Source: Astropecten irregularis
Taxonomy: Eukaryota > Echinodermata > Asteroidea > Paxillosida > Astropectinidae
DNA length: 64,000 nucleotides
NCBI GenBank assembly: GCA_963971285.1
Contig: OZ020259.1
Coordinates: forward strand, 744,001-808,000
Direction of reading: 5' to 3'
Below are positions 58,117 through 64,000 of the stretch, piece after piece; within the stretch, counting starts at the first letter, position 1; every line of letters begins with the position of its first letter. A program made the translations under genes and the position numbers. The notes beneath the pieces are model-generated. The model ran no database searches and was not told the DNA's origin. It was given only the letters and a program-made list of their open reading frames with translations.

Positions 58117-59951
58117 CTGATTCCAAAGAGATATCAACACGTTCCACAAATGTCAAATTACAGGCTCAACAAGCGACTTTCTAAGTTAATAAAATTAATT
58201 CACACAGAAGCAGGGAGTCGCCATCTTGGATTCAAGTAGTTCCTCTTCGTCGAGTGGGGGCGCACTACATAATTTGAGATTTTTTTGGGGGGGGAAGGGG
58301 GCGTGGGGCGGTCTTTATTTTTTGGTGCTGATCCAATGGTACCCTTCTTTCAGTAAACAACAATTATCAAAATAAACGTCAAAATATACATATACATTCT
58401 AACATCTAAAGTTTCTCAAAATGGAGGCTGCTGAACTTTGTTTCCTAAAAAATGTCTTGAAACAGTTAATGTCTGCAGAATATACCTATAGGCAAACAAA
58501 CAAACAAACAAACAAACACCCCAACAAACAAAGCACCACAAAATAAAATCAGAAATGAAAACAACTTGATCACCAAGCAAAAACAACAAAAATTATAAAA
58601 TAAAGCATAGTCAAGTAAAAACCATTCGATGATTAAGTTAAAAGATAAACGGTTGCTAAATTTTACACCCCAGGAAAAAAATGCCTACTTGTATATCGCA
58701 CCGGTCGTGAAAAGTGAGATTGTTTAATTCCAATTTCATACTCCAAACCGTAGCTCAAGAAAATGGGAAATTTCAGATTCTCAAAAACCTTTTAACACGC
58801 AATACAATGAATATTTAGGAATTATCGTCTCTTTTTAGCAGCGTAAGCCATGCGTAGCGTGTTTGCCTCCTACCTAAAACCCCGATTTAACTGCTAATAG
58901 GAAGGTTTGCCGTTTCATTGTAATTCCATTTGTATGACTAATGGATGACTAGCCTACTCACTCTCAACAAACTCCAAAAATTTAAATGATTTGCTCTTTG
59001 CGTCAATATTACACTGGCATTGGGTCTGGGCAACTTGGATATCCATAGCCCATACTACCTCTATGGGCGTTTACGAAACGGAGGCTTAGGCTCAGGCTTA
59101 GGCTCTGTCATCCATAATACTGAAAATATAGGTTGTGGTTTTTCATTGAAGCTGAAGCTTTGTTTTCATTTTCAAACTAGAGAATCTACTTCCAAACCGC
59201 AGCCAAAAGCCTTTATTTTGATACCTGTAATTTCAGAATTCATGAAAATAGAACTGGAGCCTGAGTCATGCGCCAGAGCCTGAGCCTCCGTTTCATAAAC
59301 GCCATATGATACGACTCAGTCTATTAATGAATTGAACGCTTTCTGTCACAATTCCTGGTCCTTCGGGCACACAAGTTCAACAATTTGTCTGTAGCTAATT
59401 TTACGTAAATCCTTGCAACAAAAATCTTTTGTCCAAGCATGCGAATCTTTGCCTGGCCGCCTGGCCGGCTCTACGCGCCCGTTTACAGTTTACAGTATAC
59501 GCGTAATGTAAAATGAAATAGCGCCCTTTCTTTACTCCGTTGAACTTTATACACAGCCTTGAATTTCAACCGATGATTATATTTTTACCCCATTCCAATT
59601 CCCTTTTTTTTTTTGCCTCGTCACGCATGATTGCCTCGAGATGAAAGGGGAAAATTTACCTGTAAACTGGAAATCATTGGCCCGTACAAGCAACAAGAGA
59701 GAATAAAGGATATGCACTCATATACACCGGCATACCACAGTAGATTGGTTGGAATAAAAAAAACTACCGGGGTCAAAAGCAAAGAACGATATAATAGAAA
59801 TATTTTCAGGACGTAGAAGTTATGGGAATGTTATGCGGGCGGAACCGCGCGGTAACTTCAGCAGTGGAGTGAAGTTATTTTTTTCCGGGGCCCCAAGTCC
59901 AACTTTTAGGCGGCAAGTGGGATACTTACGACTATGTCCCTAAGCGTCATC
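58117..59951. other. Upstream region of EXOC3
   Basis: Non-coding. It contains a G-run near 58285, an inverted CAAA microsatellite at 58493-58530 and a foldback element at 59065-59303. Any promoter should be near 59.8-60.0 kb, where sequence becomes CG-richer (gcgggcggaaccgcgcggta). Confidence 0.5.
59065..59303. repeat. GAAACGGAGGCTC foldback family, copy near EXOC3
   Basis: The termini GGGCGTTTACGAAACGGAGG and CCTCCGTTTCATAAACGCC are inverted around the usual core. Flanks are 'ctat' and 'atat'. A lone left end of the same family sits at 61643-61665. Confidence 0.85.
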
Positions 59952-60000
59952 ATGGAGGTAAGATTGCTACAGATTCTAGTTAACATTACAGACCCAGCCA
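59850..60000. promoter_or_regulatory. Candidate divergent start region of EXOC3 and the downstream gene
   Basis: On the plus strand, ATGGAG followed by GTAAGA (59952-59963) could be a tiny first coding exon. On the minus strand, a strong donor GTAAGT begins at 59929 and could end a non-coding EXOC3 first exon. The surrounding sequence is CG-richer than average. Both are splice-signal inferences without transcript support. Confidence 0.35.
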
Positions 60001-60974
60001 TGGTGGTAGAATTTCTAAAAAGACGGTTTTAAGAATGTTAAATGGCGTTCCAAAGGGTTGGGAAATTGTAATGAAAGTGAATAGTGAACCATGAATGGCC
60101 CAATCGCTTACCGTACAGGTCTATGTTCAATAATAGTGTAATGGGATGTCATGTTTATCATGCGTTAAGTGATATACGCCTAAATTATGTTCAATGCTGT
60201 GATCAGTGTGGTTCTCAAGTTTCAAGTTCTTCGACCTTTTTTTGACGTTCAACTAATCTTGTCGTCTGTAAGAATCGAAAATACACTTTAATTTCTTAGT
60301 GGTACTTTTAAGTTACAGAAGAGAATATACCAGGATCGAAAACATCGCAATTGTTATAGTTTCGGTCTGATAATATTGTCCTAATCTCGTATTTCAAAAG
60401 TGTAAAAAAAAAAAATCACTCTTTTTCATTCCCATTAACTGGAACTAACTAATGACCAGACGTTTTAGAGTGAAATATACGTTGATCAGCCTCGAGTATA
60501 TTGAATTACCAACTCAAAGTTTTCACTGGATTTCGTTCTACAATCAAAGTGATTTTAACTCGAAATCGCCTAGTCCCTATTAGTCCCTCAGTGTACATAA
60601 TTTAAAAGTTTTTAATTTCAAACAAGAGCCATGTTTGTCTCCTGTGAATATTTTCGCAATCATTATACTATTACCTTTTTGTTTACCTTACGATTGATGT
60701 CAAAATAGTTCATACTGATAAATTTGTGACAAAAAAAACCGTTAAAATGTTCTAAATCACGTCAAAATGTATGTAAAAGCAGCAAATTAGACCGGAATCA
60801 AAACGTCATTAAAGATAGTCGAAAAAAGTGGAAATTTGGTGCATTTTGTAACAACCAAAAGGGCATGATTTGAGTTGTTTAGAAGGAATAGTTCCATTTT
60901 CTGTTAGCATTATATTGTTTTTATATTATGGTTTAGAAAGAATTGAATTTTTGTGACCATGTTTTGACACGGTG

Positions 60975-61280
60975 TGATTTGCAAAAACATGACATGACAT
61001 GACATGACATACATGGCATGGCATTGAATGACATGACATTATGATAAGACATGACGTGACATGACATGGCATTGAATGACATGACATGGCATGACATGGC
61101 ATGACATAACATGACATGACAGGACAGGACAGGACAGGACAGGACAGGACATAATTATTACATGACATAATATGGCATTACATGACATTACATTGAATGA
61201 CATTGAATGACAATGAATGGAATGGCATGACATGACATGACATGACATCAAATTACATGACATGACATTACATTACAGTG
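60975..61280. repeat. Pentanucleotide satellite of GACAT and GACAG units
   Basis: Runs of ATGACATGAC, a block of six GACAG units near 61110-61150 and variants GCATGACATG and GAATGACATT fill about 300 bases. Open frames here (MSCHVMSC-like on the minus strand) are repeat products. Confidence 0.9.
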
Positions 61281-62490
61281 TCACTTTAAACTGAACATTA
61301 CTACACAAACACAACACAACAGTTACCACGCCTACGTAAACACGCTGTAAAAGATGACGTCATCATGATGACATTCACAAGTACAATTGCCCGATATACA
61401 TGCAGGTTCGTGAATAATAGAAGTGGACAAAATAATGGTTGATGGATCATGGGTGACACTTTTACCCGGCTAATTCCCCTTTGTAAGGAACGCCTTATTA
61501 TGGAACCGCCTTTTCATTCAATGTATGTGACTTTCGTGTGTAGAGGATTTTTCACTTTTTTACAAATTCACTCCCGGAATTAACTAAACTTTCTCTGTTG
61601 AGTATAAAGCCCAAGTGCAGTGGCCGTTTTAGCCCATTATATGGCGTTTACGAAACGGAGGCTCAATGCAATGTGTTACCGGTTGTTTACTTGCATATAT
61701 GCCCTCTTGGTAGGCCTACACCCGGACACGTTTAAAGGTACACGATTGGTTAAGGTCACAGAACAGCACTCACACTTTATCTGATGTATATGAAATGATA
61801 AATCTGTGAACATTTGAGCTCAATCGGACATCTGAGTCACGAGAAAATAGAGAAAACCCGATTCAATTTTTCTTACTTGTAAAACATAAAGAATAGTTTT
61901 GATCTTGTTCCGAGACTAAAACTGTTTTCCGTCTTTGTTTGACTTGTTTCTAGATAAATACACCATTTCATGCGGAAATATTTGAACAGCACCATCTTCA
62001 TATCCTGAAAGTTATATGTAAATCTGTGAGCATCTAGAGTTTGGGTGTGTTACCAATCCTGTACTGTACCTTTAAATCAATGTAACTTTTCGTGGGAAGG
62101 CCGGAAGTGGGCAGAGGTGTATGAAAAATTGTGGGACAATCTACACAACAAATTCTATACACAAAATCCCACAATTCTATTTTCTTTACGAAGGAAAAAT
62201 GTACAACGTCAATAAAGTTTATACAAACCGTAGCAACACAATAAATTTGTGCAAACAAGTTGCTCAAAATACTGTCTGATTTTCTGTAAAATCTGTCTAC
62301 CTCACGTGTTATTTGGTTGAATTATTTTGCCAAGCCACTGGTGTTTGTAAGAAACATTACGTTTGCACTTGCCGATATAAGACCTCACCATGCATTACAA
62401 AGTTTGTTACTTTAAACAGTGGCAAGGTTTCCCCGCGACTGAAGTTTTTTGTCAAAAAAGTAATTTTTTCTCTCGTCCGTTTCTTGCCAG

Positions 62491-64000
62491 GAGCCCTCGG
62501 GCTTTCAGGACGGAGACCTGGAGTTCGTCGGGCGAGTGCCCCACTCTGCCAACCGCAGGCGCCCACAAACCTACGGCGGCACGAGCAGCGGAGAGCAACA
62601 ACGATACAGCCCTAAGAAGGGTCGTTACACCAGGGGCCACTCCGGGAGAGGCCTCGGTGGACTCCGACTGAGCAGCCAGTCTTACTCGCCCAACGCCCCC
62701 GGACCTGGCCCGACCCGAGGCGGTACTCCCCGAGTCATGCCGATCCGCTTCGTCCGTAACCCGCGTCACCCTAAGAGCATGTACGACACGGAGATCAGCA
62801 TGCGGAACTTCATACGGGGTCGCCCGCCGAAGTTGACTCCCGACATGTCCTTCCCGGACCCGAAGGTTGCCGGAGCTTTCCGGAACCCAGTCGCTCCGAG
62901 GTTCCACCACGAGTACGACGTGACTGAGGAGTTCTATGACATCCGGTATAATCCACTCGCCGGGGTGGACGTTGGAGCGCTGTTTGGTGGTAGCGCTCCT
63001 AGGGTCAACCAAGGCTACGACGCCACGGGCGACGACGACAGCATCAGTGACAACGACTTCAGCGAGAGTGACGCCCAGTCTATACTGGATGACGGGGGTT
63101 CCGTGGTAGACGACTCGACTTTCATGGACGACTCGGTGTCCAGGAGAGCTGGGGACGGAACGGCAATCTACTCGACCGTGCAGAAGTACCGGACGCCGCC
63201 GCCGCCTCCACCCCCGGTGCAGCTCCAACAGGCACCGCCGTCCTTCGACCCCCAGCCGCCGCAGGAAGAAAGATTTAACACGCCGGTGCTCGTACTGCCA
63301 AGGGCTGTCTTCGCACGTGTCGAGGAGAGGCCTGCACTGCAAGAAATTGAAGAGGTACCGCCTCCCTTGCCGACTCCCCTGCAAACCCTAGCTGAGGAAG
63401 AGGAACCACAAGAAATTGAGGTCGATGAGGACGATGACGACGAAGACCTCCAGAAGCGCCGCAACATGAGCACGCAGACCACCGTGACGGTGCAGGACGT
63501 CGGGGAACCCAGCGCTCAGCAGGATGATGGATCCGAGGACCGCTTCGTCCAGATCGGCGAGGGCCGAGCGGACACCGAGACTATAATGACCCACGAGAAC
63601 TGGGAAGCGGTCGCCCCTTGGTCGCGGCAGTCCGTCGTCTCGGTACCGGTGACCCCAGACACCAGCCTAGCCGTCAACTACCGTCGAGTGGTGGCCGAGC
63701 TCAGCGGAACGGAGGGGCCCACGGGGTCCCCATCACACCAGAGACAGGAGGGACGCCGGCCGGAGCTGCCACCTCCCAGACAGGAGGCCCAGATCGACGA
63801 AGAGCCTCCCCCGTGGTCGCCGCCGATCGTACCCCAGAGAGAGGAGATCCTCAGGCCCTCAAGACGCGAGGAGATGGAGATGGAATACCTACATCGGGAC
63901 CAAGATCAGCGGAGATATCGCCGTTTCTCCATGGCAGACTGCTTGAATCGCTGCTGTTTGGTGCTCCTGTTGACGATAGCGCTTTTTATCATCATCGGGG
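62491..64000 (+). CDS. Unrecognised proline-rich, acidic protein with a hydrophobic segment (partial, runs off the window)
   Basis: A 503-codon frame stays open from an acceptor (pyrimidine tract then CTTGCCAG, exon from 62491) to the window end. It is CG-rich, with third-position G or C usage unlike the AT-rich surroundings, which supports real coding. The order is: a basic Gly/Ser/Arg start; PPPPPPP at about 234-240; an acidic run EVDEDDDDEDL near 310; several PPP motifs that could bind SH3 or WW domains; then basic RRYRRFSMADCLNRCC and LLVLLTIALFIIIG at the edge. The last part looks like the start of a transmembrane helix with basic, cysteine-flanked residues on its N-terminal side, as in a type II membrane protein with a long cytoplasmic or nuclear tail. 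Teneurin-like or SUN-type architectures are possible but unproven. It may begin at ATGGAG, 59952-59957, which joins in phase. Confidence 0.75.

Noticed and set aside
60926-61263. Cys/His-rich minus-strand proteins
   Set aside because: They are translations of the GACAT pentanucleotide repeat.
62452-63384. 310-residue minus-strand frame
   Set aside because: It lies opposite the plus-strand coding exon, is Arg/Val rich and matches no family; it is a CG-composition shadow.

Overview
This is a eukaryotic nuclear window from an animal. Its genes have many introns with GT..AG borders, and it is AT-rich outside exons and dense in short inverted-repeat (foldback or MITE-like) elements and tRNA-derived SINEs. 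The proteins have clear metazoan relatives: an exocyst subunit that follows human EXOC3 along its length, and a ZNF800-type zinc-finger protein. A VAC8-like armadillo protein, a family reported in marine invertebrates but not vertebrates, is also present. I infer an invertebrate deuterostome, such as an echinoderm or hemichordate. No species-specific marker was identified.

Layout. 1-12.4 kb: non-coding and repeat-rich. 12.4-20.9 kb, plus strand: a 13-coding-exon VAC8-like armadillo-repeat gene, whose exons join into one 552-residue frame. 20.9-34.6 kb: non-coding DNA, probably long 3' UTRs and intergenic sequence between two convergent genes. 34.7-37.2 kb, minus strand: an 844-residue ZNF800-like protein in a single coding exon. 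37.2-46.2 kb: the ZNF800-like upstream region, including a CpG-rich stretch at 39.4-40.15 kb that may be its promoter, then intergenic DNA with a LINE remnant. 46.2-58.1 kb, minus strand: EXOC3 (Sec6) in 24 coding exons, 729 residues. 58.1-62.5 kb: upstream DNA of EXOC3 and of the next gene, with a possible shared start region near 59.9 kb. 62.5-64 kb, plus strand: a 503-codon open exon of an unrecognised proline-rich and acidic protein with a hydrophobic segment at the window edge.

The genes do not form a pathway. EXOC3 acts in exocytic vesicle tethering, the VAC8-like protein is probably a membrane-anchored armadillo scaffold, and the ZNF800-like protein is probably a transcription regulator. 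The repeats are the most distinctive non-genic content: at least eight foldback families, tRNA-like modules arranged head to head, a scattered GTAATTCCGTTACC motif, a GATC-rich element, and several minisatellites. I derived exon borders by hand from reading-frame continuity and splice signals. UTR limits are uncertain.
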